A DNA stretch of 64,000 nucleotides from Temnothorax longispinosus (GCF_030848805.1 NC_092360.1:1612001-1676000); one strand, 5' to 3'; positions 21,853 through 35,121 are shown, numbered from the stretch's first letter. Notes: generated by a model from the letters alone, not told the origin. Program-made: numbers and translations.

Positions 21853-24800
21853 TATAATATGGGACATTCCATGTCAACCGAAACAGCGCCACGCCACGCC
21901 CAAAATTTGAGGGTTTAAAAATTTTTTTTGGAATGCAAAATTTGTGTAAACATATTAGCTTTCCGAGTGTCCTGGCTTTTCACGTGAAAAGCAGCTTTCG
22001 AAAACGTACCTTCGTATGATAATGGATTAATTCCACATTATACTTGCATACGGCGTTCGTTCGCTGACCGGTGTCCTTTCTGACGCCCCATCCTTTTCCA
22101 TCGATCGTTTCTCTCAACGATCAGTGTCAAATATGTTGACAGGCCGGCCGTCTCTATCACTAGAAGCTCGTTACGAAGACAAGAGTGCATGCAAGCGTGC
22201 AGGGAAAAATATAAATAAATGGGAACAATTTTGACAATACGTAATTCAAACACCACATCTGTAAATTTGGCTTTGTTATGAACTTGAGATCGCTTTGAAA
22301 ATATCTTATTCAATGTGCGTCGAATTACAAAAGTTTTCCCCTACGTTCAGATACGCTCCGTTTCATTAAGGACGACACGTGTATTTATGAGAAATACTAA
22401 CTAGGGGACCATCCCTAGTGGTAGTCGGGGATTTTTAAAATTGGCATCATATAACAGCCCTGGGTGATTAATTAAGCCTTATACATACGCTCCCGTATGT
22501 ATAGGGCTTAATTATGTTCCATAAGATGTTTACGATATAATAGACCTCTGCTTCAAAGCAGTTAGTTTTAAACAAACTTTTTTTTCAAAAGTGCACTATT
22601 TCGCGAAACATCAATATATCGAAAAAATCCTACGTCTCTTGCTGTTGCTCTATAAAATCCAAAAAACTTTGATTTTTTGTTCCAGCTCAAAAATTGCGAG
22701 AGTTAGGTTTCCGGCCGTGGAAAAAAGGCACCGACGGAGAAATGCTGCGCAGCCGCCATTTTGTCATGAACGAAGTTGAAAAAAATATTTTTTTGTACTT
22801 CATTACTAGAATTATAAATCCTATTTTACAGAATTTCGATTGATCTCTTTATTGCGCAAAAAAAATTCCCGAAATATGCCTATCTTTTTCGTGCTCTACA
22901 GTGGTTTAACCCCTTAAGATTTAACGAAAATTATGGAATGTATCTTATTGTATTCGCCATTAAAGTTATCGGCAGATTTATTACTTGGATTAAGACACGT
23001 CAAGGAATCGATTATATGCACAACGTGTGTCAGAATAAACAAGCGACGGAGAAAATTAATACAAAACCTAAAGTCATTAATTAGCTGTAGAAAACGCTGT
23101 AGGGACGCGTATAATATTTCAGAGACGAGATATTAATATTAATATTGCTCCAAAATTCTAATTAAATCAACCTATATATGTATACATAAACGATGGTTAT
23201 TTCTGTTATGTTTCTGCGATTACAATGTGGCAGCAGATCGATCATGCTGCTAGAAAATAAACTTAATGAGGATACTCTGCTGCGCATTATTTGGATCGTT
23301 TGGATCTGCTGGAATATTGCCGGTATTCTGCTAGCATTTAGTTATCAGGGTATATAAACGACTGTATTGAAACGCGAAGTTGTGAAATCATACAACTTGA
23401 CGTTATTATTTTGAATACGTATACCTGTAGGCAATGCATAATTTGTGCGCATACGTGTAATTTTATGATTATTGAACGATTCTCCGACTCTCGGAATATG
23501 TAGAAAATTAATTGTAAAATAATCGCGTAATGCTGACGGTAGAAATTATCATCGGATTAACTGAAAAGGAACTAAAACGCGTTGCGATGACAGGCCGGTG
23601 TAGATATTAAATGTAAATTTTATTGATATGTATAAAAGAAAATAAACAATAATCTTTAAATTATAAACTTTTTTAATTTATATTTTTTATATAAATAGCT
23701 ACAATAAATAAAATAGTAAATGATAAACTCATTTTTTAATGCTTTTTTGATTCTTGTGAATATTATCAGTACACAATCAATGCGTCGTATCTATAAATAT
23801 ATTAATCGTAAAATTCTCTATCAAGTATAAATTCTTCATTTCTTATAGATGGCTGAAGAGTTAGAAAATCAACAACGATTTGAAATGGAGTCTGGTGAGT
23901 TGTTACCAGAGTTACAATTATTATTTACATTAAGGATGTATGGGTGACATCTCAAAGCATTACCAAAAATCTAAAAATTTAATAGATTGTTCTATTATTA
24001 CGTCTAAGTATCTGTGTAAAATTTCAGCACAATTCTCTTACTGGTTTAAAAGTTATTTAATTTTTTTGTTTGCATTAATTTTTATCATATCTTGGGATTG
24101 GCTTCACCAATCTTATTCGGACTAGTCGCAATCGAAAGCTTGTATCGACATTATATTTAAAAAATGTCGTTATATTTTTTATTACGGCTTTAGTTTCTGA
24201 GATATTTTAATCAAAAGTTTGTTGACGTATGAAATTTCTTCTTATTCTTATAATTTGATGAGGAAGTAGCATTACAAATTAAATCAAATTTTGTACATAT
24301 GCTAATGAAACTATGATAAATATTCGTACAAAAGTTCATTTGGATCCACTTACTCGTTTAAAAGTTATTTACCTAAAACTGTAGCAAAATGTGGTCAGTA
24401 CGCTGCATAACCCATTTTAGTCTATGAGACTTGGCAACATCGCAGTGAGGCAGTACAGATCGATGTATTGAAAGTGTAAACACTTCGAGTCAATATCGAA
24501 ATTTTATCGAAATTTTTTACGATATTCAACATTTTTCGGCATTTTGATTCCGCGTTTGAAAGGTGACAGGCAGTAATGCCAACGTAGAAAATAATGCAAT
24601 GTTGTCATATTTAAAGCTGGCATTAAATGATATATTTTAGGTTTACATTTTGTTTTAAAATTATTAATTAAATATATATAACTTATTACGTTTATATTAA
24701 ATATATATTTAAATTATTCGATACCTATAGTAACCGAAAATCGTCTTATAAATTATTCGTTTTTTTGTTTTTTGCAGTTGATTTCAGGGCATTTTCAAGA

Positions 24801-25020
24801 CCAAAAGTTTCTGTCGTTGATTACGAAAAATATTAATTATAAATATTCCCTTTCTTGAAGACGTTAAAAATCATGTTATTTTACGATAGTTGAACTTCTT
24901 ATGTAATATAAATTTATTTATTTTATATTTCAAACGATATAAACCTAAGAAATCTGCAGTTTTCAAATTTTAATCACTTTTTGCTGGTATTGTACAACCC
25001 AAACATCCTTAAAACCAGGG
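21853..25020. other. Intergenic sequence without recognised gene
   Basis: Mostly AT-rich sequence. A short imperfect palindrome lies at about 22480-22515 (CATACGCTCCCGTATG). At 23859 an ATG after a TATAG acceptor opens MAEELENQQRFEMES before a GTGAGT, which could be a stray exon, but nothing links it to a gene. Open frames at 22591, 22933 and 23940 have no motif. Confidence 0.4.
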
Positions 25021-25357
25021 ATGGATCGACGTAGATATAATGCTCAAAGAACAAATGAAGTTGCCGCAATTTTTAAAACAACTTCTGAAGGAGAAATTCC
25101 TGATTCCTACGTTACCATACGTAATAGAAATACTAAAATTTTACAACAAGTTAGTATTATGGATCCGAATGTAGAACCTTGGATATATCCATTATTTTAT
25201 CCATATGGAACTAGAGGATGGCATCGTAATTTAATGAAATTAAATAGTAATAAAAGAATAACTAGAGGACAATATATTAAATATCGTATGGCGGTTCGTA
25301 ATGAATTTAATGTTTTCTTATTAGCAAATAATGACATGGTATATATATTCACTCGAT
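25021..25357 (+). pseudogene. Helitron helicase-like N-terminal fragment
   Basis: The 112-aa frame contains RRYNAQRTNEVAAIF, then EPWIYPLFYPYGTRGWH, then ITRGQYIKYRMAVRNE. These follow the order of the Helitron_like_N region of Helitron Rep/helicase proteins (RRYN...NEVAAI, then YPLLFPYG, then YxxYR). Helitrons transpose by rolling-circle replication. Only this piece remains: the catalytic HUH Rep motif and the helicase domain are absent, and the frame stops at 25357 just before unrelated GC-rich sequence. I see no Helitron end (TC or CTRR with hairpin) nearby. Confidence 0.75.
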
Positions 25358-25418
25358 AATAAGGACGTCGCAGCCGACGTCCAAGACTTGGGCTGCGTCG
25401 CCTGCGAAGCCTGGAACT

Positions 25419-25675
25419 ATGTGCAGGCACACTCAGTGGGATGATCCCACTGAGAGGCCACGGAAGAGGCGCAGAGTACGTTAACAGTTAAAAATATTAA
25501 TTCTCCACAGCGCAAAGGGGGGAGAGCACTTAAATTTATTTAATTTGTTTCAATAAATTAATTTACAAATTTTTTCAGACAATCAAGCGCAACGAAAAGG
25601 CGCAAACGATGACGAGGAGACCGAGGTATTTTTACGGTAGTAAAAATACCCGGTCAACGCCCGGTCAATTTCAGG

Positions 25676-25708
<33 letters not shown>

Positions 25709-26085
25709 CATCGACGTCGCAGGCGCCGCCTCCGTCATCAGGCGGATCCCAACCGACGGCGTCCACTGCGCCGTCGTCGACCACGGTGTATTATGTGCCG
25801 ATGATGCCACCTGCTGCGCCGCCGTCGGCGCAATATTATGCCCCGGCCCCGGCCCCGGCCCCTCCGGCATACCTACCCCCGACGCCACCACCCGTCGCGC
25901 CAACATCAGGGTACTTTCCGCCGGGCGCTACCGCGCCGTCAGGGTACTTTCCGCCGGGCGCTACCGCGCCGCCGCCAGGGTACTTTCCGCCGGGCGCTAC
26001 CGCGCCGCCGCCAGGTTACTTCCCGCCGGGCGCCAGATACGTGCCGGGGACGGCGCCGTCTTTTCATTATATGCCGCCTTATTAA
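25419..26085 (+). CDS. Two-exon Gln/Pro-rich repeat protein, unrecognised
   Basis: Exon 1 runs from ATG 25419 to 25475, followed by a GTACGT donor. Exon 2 starts at 25579 after TTTTTTCAG and joins in frame, ending at 26085, giving about 187 aa. Exon 1 encodes a basic stretch (DDPTERPRKRRR). Exon 2 continues with charged residues, then a run of nine Gln, a Pro/Ser/Ala-rich segment, and at least four repeats of YFPPGATAP with minor variants, ending in MPPY. There is no signal peptide or known domain. Composition suggests a disordered, possibly nuclear protein with a basic N-terminal tail. Codons are GC-rich against AT-rich flanks. An alternative start at ATG 25609 would give 158 aa. No family assignment is made. 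Confidence 0.55.
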
Positions 26086-28370
26086 AAAAAAGGGTAGGTA
26101 AAGTTGTTGACCACTCTACGCAACATGGCTACGTGTCAAATTATTACAGATCGCGATATCTTACACACAAAATTTTTTTACAGCAAAGAAAAACACTTTG
26201 TCTTTTTCGCAACGCGACTCTGACATATTTGCGGATCAAGTAAACGGGGGGTACGCTCGTACGCAACCGCAAACGTATACCGTATAAAGTCTTTGTAAGA
26301 ATTATATTCACTCCGAGCAATATTCTTGACTCGCGTCGAGATATTTCCAAACCATCGGTATGAAAGAAAATATTCTTCATAGAGAGAAAACTCGGTTGAA
26401 AGAAGCGAAATAAATCAATTGCTTTTCTTGGCTGTAGAACGATTATTTTTCCGCAATGTTTGTAATCGAAACAAATAACGGTATAATTTTTTTATTTGTA
26501 ATAAAAACATTGTATTTATTTGTTATGTTTTTAATTTTTCAGATGCGGTGTTGCGGATCTTGTTCGCGTCGGTTTTGCGGCAATCCGTTTTTTTTCTTTT
26601 TTTTTAACAATTATATAAATTTCACTTTTTTTTTTTTTCAACGATTTATAACAATTCTTAAATAAACATTTTATTATTTTATATTTATTTCCTATCATTT
26701 TCATCTCATCGTCCCATCATATATGTCCCGAAGAACCTCAAATAACTACATGGAACCGTAATAAAAAAATGTAACATTTATCCGGTTTGGTGTTGGCGTG
26801 ATTGACTGCGTTTAAACATTTGCGGTAAAACATTTATTTCGCAACTGTTAAAAGTTTTCTTTGCTAAGATAAAACTATTTCTTTAAATCTAAAAGTATAA
26901 TCTAATCTTAGCGAACAAAACTTCCAAAACAGAATGCAAAATAAACGTTCTCCTGAACGTGGCCATTTTTATTATCTGAAATGTACATAAATTTTTTGTA
27001 AAATATGTCAAAAAGGTGAAAAAGAAAACATAAAATTGAATATAACGCTATAGATATATATAATTGCATAAATATATAAAGCAATATAAATTACCTGAGT
27101 GCGTACCAACATTTTTCATTTAAGATGACAATGCTGAAATATCAATCATCAATTAAAGAAACTATAGATACAATTGCGATACTACATTCGACATAAATTA
27201 AACGTCAAATTAAACTTTGTTCTTTATACTCTTCGCGTTCGACGATCGTCAAAATTGATTCATCTTTCGACTTGTTTCTTCCACGGACTATTGTGTCATT
27301 CCTTACTTCAAAATTACAGCCGATGGCCTATAGTTATTCGCATCGCCGATCTCTCTGTCGATACGCGTATCAAATGGTATATATTTGAGCGGACGAGTCG
27401 ATAATCAAACTAATTTACAGTAAAATAATTGAAATGTAAAACAGCATGTACAGCTTTTAAGAAAGAAAAAAAATGCGATAGAAATAAACTTTGTTTGTAA
27501 TATATCATAGTCTATTTTATGAAAATCTGTTTGACAATCTTCACACGATATATGATAATGAACGAATAGTCAAATAGAAATGATATAAATCAGGAATATA
27601 AAAATAATAAATCTGACGATTTGATTTATAGTGCATCTCGCATTTCGAGATCAAAGCCACGCGAGTCATTGTAGCCGGCGGATGCAGGTAAGACAGGGAG
27701 GAAGCATCCAGATGTTTAGTGACTAATTGTAAGCCACACCCGGGTTCGTTTGCGGTAGTAATCTGAGATATTGACATATATGAGTTATTGATTTGAGACT
27801 TATACATATTTGCCTATCAGTTTTTGCGAAATACCTGTTGCGTCGTTATTAATAGAAAGTTTTTTTCTTACGCGGCAACTCGTTTGTTCTTCGTGAAACC
27901 TTTACCGCTACGAGATGTATCAATGTTAAAAAAAAATCTCACAACATAATGTAAAATTCTCGCAGCAACATAAATTTCTTTTACGACGCGGCTTGCACGT
28001 GCGAGGGACAGAAGTAATTGATGCTTCGATAAAAAATATTTAAAAATATCCATCTATCTTAATAATAAGCAACGCGATAAGGATTTTTCAACGCGAAAGT
28101 ATCAGGAAACGTAATAAATCTTACAAATTATAGCGGTGACAAACGGAAGGAACGGGCAAGCGCGACCTTCGCCGAACGCGTTTTGCTTTACGCCTCGTAT
28201 GCCCAAAGCCCGCATAATATATTCCGCGGCTATTTTTAGAACGTATATATGCGTGCCCCGCATTAGTTGCCGGCATTATCGTGATAAAACGAGTATACGT
28301 GAGTCTGCCTACGTGGCTCGTCGATGCGATCAAAACATGGATAGCAATCCTGCAAAGAATTCTGGGGACC
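26086..28370. other. Intergenic sequence without recognised gene
   Basis: AT-rich, with poly-T runs around 26590-26640. Open frames on both strands (26144-26380, 27174-27404, 27541-27807) show no motif or splice support. Confidence 0.45.
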
Positions 28371-28495
28371 TATTATGGACTTGTTCGGAATGGATTCCGA
28401 TCGGAATTGTTCAGTTATTTCCTAGATTTCTATTGTCTTTTCTAGAGAAAACGGAATAATTCTGATCGGAATCCATTCCGAACAAGTCCATAATA
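28371..28495. repeat. 125-bp hairpin MITE beside the hAT pseudogene
   Basis: TATTATGGACTTGTTCGGAA at 28371 is mirrored by TTCCGAACAAGTCCATAATA ending at 28495. The arms are about 40 bp with few mismatches and flank a short AT-rich loop. The hAT coding sense begins about 6 bp after it, so it may have inserted into that coding region. Confidence 0.75.
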
Positions 28496-28501
28496 CGTGC
28501 C

Positions 28502-29767
28502 CTGGACGTGGTATTATATCTTGGAGAGAGAGGATTGGCTTTTAGGGGCAGCAATGAATTAATCGGCGATCCAAAAAATGGCAACTTCTTAGGTTCTCTA
28601 GAGTTGATTAGCCATTACGATACAATAATGCATGATCACTTGAAAAAAGTAAAAAAATCTCAGAAAATTCATAAACGCCTACAAGTTCATTATTTGTCTC
28701 CAGAATCATAAAATGAATTTATTGATTGTTGTGCAAGCCACGTTCGTTAGGTAATCTTAGAAGAAAGAGAAAGAGCCAAATATTATTCGATCATTGTCGA
28801 CGCAACACCAGATTCGGCACACATGGAACAAACGGTTTTCATTTTACGATATGTTTTATTGAATGAGGACTCGCATCAATATAAAATTCAAGAACGTTTT
28901 TTAGAGTTTGCCGACTGTAACAAAAAAACTGGAAAAGCAATTGCAGAGCTCATTCAAGACACACTGAGAAAACACCAAATTCCTCTTGCAGACTGTCGTG
29001 GACAAGGATATGACAATGGGAGTAACATGAGTGGACAATACAAAGGAGCGCAACAAGAAATTCTGAACAACCCATTTGCCATTTTTTCATCTTGCGGTTG
29101 TCACACTTTAAATTTATGTGGCGTTCAAGCGGCTGAGTGCTGTCTACAAGTTCTAACATTTTTTAAAGTTGTACAAAAGTTATTTAATATATTTAGTTCT
29201 AGCCCTCAAAGATGGGAAATTTTACAAAAGAAGATAGGCTGTTCATTACACAGTCTATCTCAAACTCGTTGGTCTGCTCGGGTAGAGTGTGTAAAACCTT
29301 TTGCAGCTCACATTCCTGGAATTACTGAAGCTATTATTGAAATTGAGACGCTAAATCTTACTCCTGAAACTAGGTTCGATATTAAAGGCATAAAAACATA
29401 CAAGGAGTCCTTTGAATGCACGCTTTTAGCCTCGATTTGGCTGAAAGTTTTAACTACAATAAACTATCGAAGTACTATCTTACAGGCTAGAGATTCTACA
29501 TTAGATGTAGAAGTAAATAATATAAAAAGTCTACTTGAATATCTTGAAAAAAAAGTGCAAGGAGATGTTTGTCGTTCTTGCCACCATAACTTCCTACAAA
29601 CTTTAAATATTGCGTGGAACAATCATCAAACATCCATGCAGAAAATCATCGTGGACATCGGGGATTCTCATCTACGGTCTAATACATGGCTTCGTTTAAA
29701 AAACAACGTGTATAATCTTGGATTTATAAGTTTTCGAGATCAGTTTTACTTCGAAATCGTAAGCTAG
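28502..29767 (+). pseudogene. hAT transposase of the ZMYM1-like/DUF4371 type, broken
   Basis: The frame starts LDVVLYLGERGLAFRG and runs to 29767 with two in-frame stops, TAA at 28709 and a TAG near 28748. Beyond them it continues with YYSIIVDATPDSAHMEQ, then CRGQGYDNGSNMSGQYKG, then CGCHTLNLCGVQAA. These are the conserved blocks of the DUF4371/ZMYM1-like hAT group, including the first catalytic Asp region and the Asp in GYDNGSNMSG. The 5' part, with the TTF-type zinc finger, is missing up to the MITE. The C-terminal hAT dimerisation region is also missing; the frame ends at 29767. No terminal inverted repeats are found. Non-functional. Confidence 0.85.
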
Positions 29768-29820
29768 TTTTACAATATTTTGATATTGCTACATATTTTT
29801 TAAAATACTCAGGGGGCCCG

Positions 29821-30952
29821 TTGGCAAAAACTATCCTGGACCCCGATGTGACCTCTCGACGGCCCTGTTGCAGGTGCATCGCAGGGGACGAAACGATTAT
29901 CGTTCCCGATTACCGAATCGTGAATAAAAAACACGAATTGATGTTCGTCGTAACAAGCACCTTGCATCATGTAGGACAAAGAGACAAGCATTCGACACTG
30001 TTTCAGATCGGCGGATCACCGCCGACAGCATTCAAGCATCATATCGCCTCAAGGACTCAACCTAGTTTCAAAGAAATTCAAAAATTAAAAGATACCCATG
30101 TGGAAATAGCATACATCGGACCGGTATTAGATATTGGCGAGGTACAGATCCCGTACCGAAAAACAGATTTCACATTTCGGTACTGGTCTAGTATCGAAGG
30201 TACTGGAGGTTCATGTTGGAGATGCTTAATTTCATGACCCTATTCAAACTCTGGTAACACTAACCAGTGACTATCCTGATATTACGCAAAACCGCGAAAA
30301 AACATCAAAACGCGAGTGCACATAGAAGAGAAAATCAAAATGGATTCCGCACGAAACGAAAAGATCCGGAAAATCAAAAGATGCAACCGGAAGATGGAAA
30401 AATATTTGGAACACGATAGGATGAAAGGCGTAGGCGACCAACATCTACGGACCGTACTTCGTCGAGAGGTTATCCCCGGTCGACGAGATAGCAGAAGAAT
30501 ATGACAAGAGGGAGAAAGAAGCGCAAGATCAATCCTTCGAGCTGATGAAGGACTGCGAATTGGCAAGAGGACACAACGTGTTTCAAATAAACGAAACAGA
30601 AATCAAGGACAGCGCAGGTAACCCAGCGGCTGACATCAAAATGCTATTTATCCATCAGAAATAAGAGAAAACGAGACGACAAGCGTGACATGATCTACCA
30701 GATCAACACAACATTTACCAACGGCGTGCCAGACGTCAAAGCGCACGCAATAGAAAGGAAAATGTTAGCAACCAACATCAGGAAGAATTATTTTACTAAA
30801 GCCGCATGCAACATTGACACCCAAAATGCAGAAAGTACCAATACAAATAGCGACAACATCGAGTCAAGAGAGAAGTCCTGAGGTGCAGATAATTTCTACA
30901 CCAAGAGGGCAGAGCAAGGTGCAGGTGAAGACTGAGAAAAGGGCAAGTATAC
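29821..30952 (+). pseudogene. Degenerate coding block of unrecognised family
   Basis: A 138-aa open frame (29821-30237) begins after a GGGGGCCCGTTGG stretch and has well-mixed composition, including YIGPVLDIGEVQIPYRK. Protein-like text then continues in other frames. One is a Lys/Arg-rich segment at 30316-30440. Another is a block at 30443-30664 containing GPYFVERLSPVDEIAEEYDK. Another is a Thr/Asn-rich segment to about 30952. The frames alternate as expected of an old multi-frameshift pseudogene. I do not recognise the family. A mobile element or an endogenous viral remnant are both possible; nothing in the text decides it. Confidence 0.35.
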
Positions 30953-33900
30953 ATATTGAGTAACCAGTAAGAGAATTAAATTATATACATATAAGAAATA
31001 TAGGTATCAATAATATTTTATAAAGAACGCACGATATAAAAAATTAGTTACATGTGTGTGTATCATATTTTCCACTAAAATTAAAAGTTTTATTCGACAT
31101 ATTTTTTGCAAAATGGGAAATAATTTTGAAGTTAAAATATTATCCTGGAGACTTTGTATTCAACTTAATTAAAATTGAAATTTTCCTTATAAATATTTTA
31201 ATATGTATTTTATAGTTTGATATTTTGAATTGGTAATGTTATACAGCTCAAAATTCAAATTTTTTCCAAAATTTCCATATCTGTAATTCCTACATATATA
31301 TTATAGTCATAAAAATTGTAAAAAGTTAGAAATTATGTAACGGAACAGGCCATTTTTTGACAAATAGTTCGACGAGAAAACATGATGTTACAGTCTTTTT
31401 AACTGTGCGAGTCTATTAAAATAATATGAGACATGTTATACGCTGGTATTTGCCCAATGTTTGGCAAGCGCGGCAGGTTTTAAAAGTCATACTCTTCCGC
31501 CGCACTTCACGTATCTGCTGCCTTTATTATTTGAATACTTGTAAAGTTATCCGAACGCAAGTTGAGAGATTGAAGTTCGTATCGAACAGAAAGTAGTTGT
31601 TCGGAATTGGTTGGAAATGAGGTTAATTAAGGATTAAGAGCGAGGAAGCGCATTCGTAGGGTATACACGGAGGTATGGGACGTGACCTAAGTCTCGGATA
31701 ACAGCAGGTGCAGTTGCATCGGCAGCGCTGCATGCACTTTTCTGTCGTCGATCCGCGGGCCGCGGGAGGCGAATATTGTCTTGAAAATCGTTAAAAACTT
31801 TATGCCTTGTTAACTCGCGCAAGGCGCATCATTATTGGAAGGAAAGAGTAAATCTTGTTTCGCGTTTTGTAAAGAAATAATAAAGGAAATATCGCAAAAC
31901 GAGAAGTACGGGAGGACAACTTTTTGCAAAAAAACTGAAAACATTTCGAAGTTACCTAATCTATTACGGACTATTGTTTTTTTTATTCCAGTTGATGGAA
32001 CATAATTGTTTGTGCAGCATCATGTCCCGTCAAAAAGTAATAAACGAAACTTTTCTAATTAAAATAGTTTGTTGCAATGTAAATAACGGTGTCTCATACG
32101 GGGAAACTTCTATACTGGATAGTAAAAATAATTCCTTTATTCAATTTTATAAATTTATATTTAATATTCACGACTTTTATGAAATGTGCAGTGATAACAA
32201 ATAGTGCTGTTAAAATATTAGTTTTTAAATACCAGTGCTTTTTTTATATAACGTCGTTCGTTAATCGTTATGTTTATTTTTCATTTACTATGGGAAATCG
32301 AACAGAAGTGCGGAACATGGCCATCGAGCTAATTTCAAAATCGATCGTAACTACGATCAAACGTAATTGCGCGTTACAGTCGAAACCTAAACAGAGCAAC
32401 AGGATATGAACTGATTGATCTCCTAACTTTGAGCATGGGACACTGTTTGCTTGCTAGTGGTGTTCTCAGTTACTCGGGTCTTCATCGGGTCAATGCATCG
32501 AATTACTGTATCGAATTTCGGCTATACCAGCCAGGTATTGCGGTAACCATTAACGTGCGAATATTATCCATTTCACAGAATAATATATAGTGTTTACAGA
32601 ATAATAATTATATATTCATTGACGTAAAAGAATACATTTCACATAAAACTGAAATAAAATGGGACAGTAAACAATATAACACAATAATGTTTTGATATTA
32701 GTAACCCAGATTAATTTTTAGTCTTTGATCGAGAATATAATTAATTACAGATTTATATTCGTTGAACATTATTCAATTATTCGGATTAATTAATTTACAG
32801 ATCTTTATTAGATGAATTCGTATTTGAAAGATTTATCAGTATTTAAAATTCGTCTGCCTTTTAATAATGTTCGATTCTCTTATAAGTATTTATAATTGAT
32901 TAATCTTCTATTATTGGCTCAAACAATTATTAATTGTCAAAAAAGACTTGACATTTGACAATCACAAATAAAGCTTTTTGCAGAGAACGGTTTCATATCG
33001 TTTGTTAACCTTACATTTTATAATTGCTATTAAAAATATTTCTAGTTACGGTTTAAAAATTTATTAAGGCAATTTTTTGCCTAATTATTGATCTTGATAA
33101 TTTAAATGGTAGACAATTTTCAATTATTCCAATATTATTAGTGTATCAAGTTTTGGTTTTACATTACGTTTTTGCGTGAGAATTGTGTGCGCGTTAGTAC
33201 GATATGGTGAAAAATACACCGTCCGTGATAGAGTATGAAATTACGGAACAATTTTGAGTGTCGGACGGAACACAAATTGTAAAAAATGGCCGCAATATCG
33301 AGCACCATCCGGCTTTGTTTGCACCGAAATTGTCCAGAGTAGCTTTTTCATTTTTATCAAGACTTTATAGTTTCAATTGTTTTGAATTTGTGTTATAAAT
33401 AATGACTGATCGTACTCTAGTACTTATTAACCTTAATTATTCTTCTTCATTGGATATCGGCAAATTAAGTTAAAGATTTATTGCAATTATAATTTGTTCT
33501 GTTAACTGCATTGAGTGTTCTATTTATTTTATGTATAAATTTATGCATAGGTACACATATTTATTATACATGTACAATAAATACGAAATACGATTTTAAT
33601 ATTTGTAAGTTTATAAAATTTACATATTATATAATATTATATTATACAAATATTTATCTAATAAATTTTTGATTATATGTATATGTTAGTACAAAAAATT
33701 ATATACAATATTGTGTATTGATTATTACGAGGAAGAAGATTGCAAATAAATAAATTAAATAATTTTATTAATGAGTTTAAATAATGAATACTTAATTTTC
33801 TAATGATGATATTCTATTACGTGCGAAAAAGTGAAAACAATAATATATAAATCAGAACAAAACGTAGAAAGAGTAGAGCTAGAAGAAAATTGGTTGACTG

Positions 33901-33964
33901 TAAAATTAATTAAAATTTAGTACTTATCAAAATTTAACATCTGTTTCGCGACGTCCCTTAGCGT
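30953..33964. other. AT-rich intergenic sequence without recognised gene
   Basis: No frame has recognisable domains. The frames at 31634-31822 (minus) and 31974-32409 (plus) are low-complexity or motif-free. Nothing repetitive was noticed beyond AT-rich tracts at 33590-33720. Confidence 0.45.
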
Positions 33965-34231
33965 TCACCAATGGTAAAAGGATTTTGCGATCTGTAAAGC
34001 CGTTTCAAAATGAGACCTTTGAAATGTAATTGTCGGTAATTTGGACGGCTTTAGCATCCCCTTAACCGTACTCGATTGTACTGGTTGTGATGGTTCACTT
34101 TTCTCGACTGCCTCGACTAACGACGATCGTGGCAGCGTGGCTTGCGATGCTTTTTTGTCTAACTCTCGAGTTCGCGCGGCAAACGTTTCCGCGTCCTGTA
34201 CGCAGATGTCATTAGTCGCGTCGCTCAGCAT
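33965..34231 (-). pseudogene. Possible BEL/Pao gag fragment
   Basis: The 88-aa minus-strand frame has a charged helical N-terminal part (ETFAARTRELDKKASQ), a Ser/Pro/Val linker, and then a Pro-Ser-Lys-Leu-Pro-Thr-Ile stretch (KPSKLPTITFQRSH). This order resembles the start of BEL/Pao Gag (DUF1759), where a coiled segment and linker precede a KLPxIxLPxF motif. The match is weak and no protease, polymerase or LTR lies nearby. It could equally be an unrelated orphan frame. Confidence 0.3.
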
Positions 34232-34403
34232 ATATTACTTTTATCGATATTTCGCGTTATCAAAGATACATTCGTCGCCAATTAATATCAACTGATATCG
34301 AAATTCCGTGTATATGGAAAAACTCATAAAAAAATTAACGTTAAATTAACATGTAAAACCAAATAATATTTATTAAAGAGTTCTTATAAAGATTTAATAA
34401 TTT

Positions 34404-34995
34404 CAAATAAACATTTTTTGTATTTGAGTCAAACAATCTTTACAAAATAGCATATTAATTGTTATTAAGCAAATTAAAAAATTTCTTTGCAAAAATATTA
34501 TTTAAACCTATTTTCTTAATTTAATAATATTAGATTTTTCAATTTTAAAGAATTTGTTTAATTTGAGTATCTAAATATTAACTTAATAAAAGTTATTTAT
34601 TATTGGGTACAAAACTAATTTCAAATAAATATTTTTTGTATTTGAATCACACAATCTTTACAAAATAGCATATTATTATTAAGCAAATTAAAAAATTGAT
34701 ATATTTCAATATATCAATTATTTATTTAAACAAATATTTATTTAAACCTTTTTCCTTAGTTCAATATAATATCAGATTTTTCAATTTTTAAAAATTTATT
34801 CTATTTGAGTAAATATTATTTTAATAAAAGTTATCTATTATTTGTTTTAATATTAATTTCAAACAAATATTTTTTGTATTTGAGTCAAACAATCTTTACA
34901 TAATAGCATATTATTATTAAACAAATTAAAAAATTAATTTAAAAAAATATTTAATTAAACTTATTTCATAAAGAAAGATATAGGCTCTCTAGATT
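34404..34995. repeat. AT-rich satellite, left part
   Basis: Units starting ATTTCAAATAAA-ATTTTTTG occur at about 34404, 34618 and 34855, giving a period of about 214-237 bp. Each unit contains CAATCTTTACA-AATAGCATA and TCAGATTTTTCAATTTT. The same unit text resumes at 37971-38090 to the right of the Penelope-like element, so the element inserted into this array. About 29 bp (34967-34995) between the satellite and the element end match neither. Confidence 0.75.
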
Positions 34996-35076
34996 AATAA
35001 TGTGAATAGGAGAGGCAATTAGAGCCAAGCGCGGTAATCAAAGCGCAAACAATTTGTAAAAATAAATATATATATA

Positions 35077-35121
35077 TTAACGTACGTTTCGACACATTAT
35101 TCGTGTCCTCTTCAGCGTTAA
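35077..35121 (-). ncRNA. Hammerhead ribozyme of the Penelope type
   Basis: On the minus strand the order is TTAACG, CTGAAGA, a GACAC/GTGTC hairpin with a 7-base loop, GAAA, CGT, A, then CGTTAA. TTAACG and CGTTAA pair as stem I, the hairpin is stem II, and the ACGT palindrome can form a minimal stem III, best between two molecules. Predicted cleavage follows GTA. One extra G lies between CTGAAGA and stem II. This matches the minimal type I hammerheads known from Penelope-like elements. Confidence 0.72.

Noticed and set aside
23859..23906. Possible first coding exon of a Helitron or host gene
   Set aside because: Only about 15 codons with a donor; no downstream exon could be joined.
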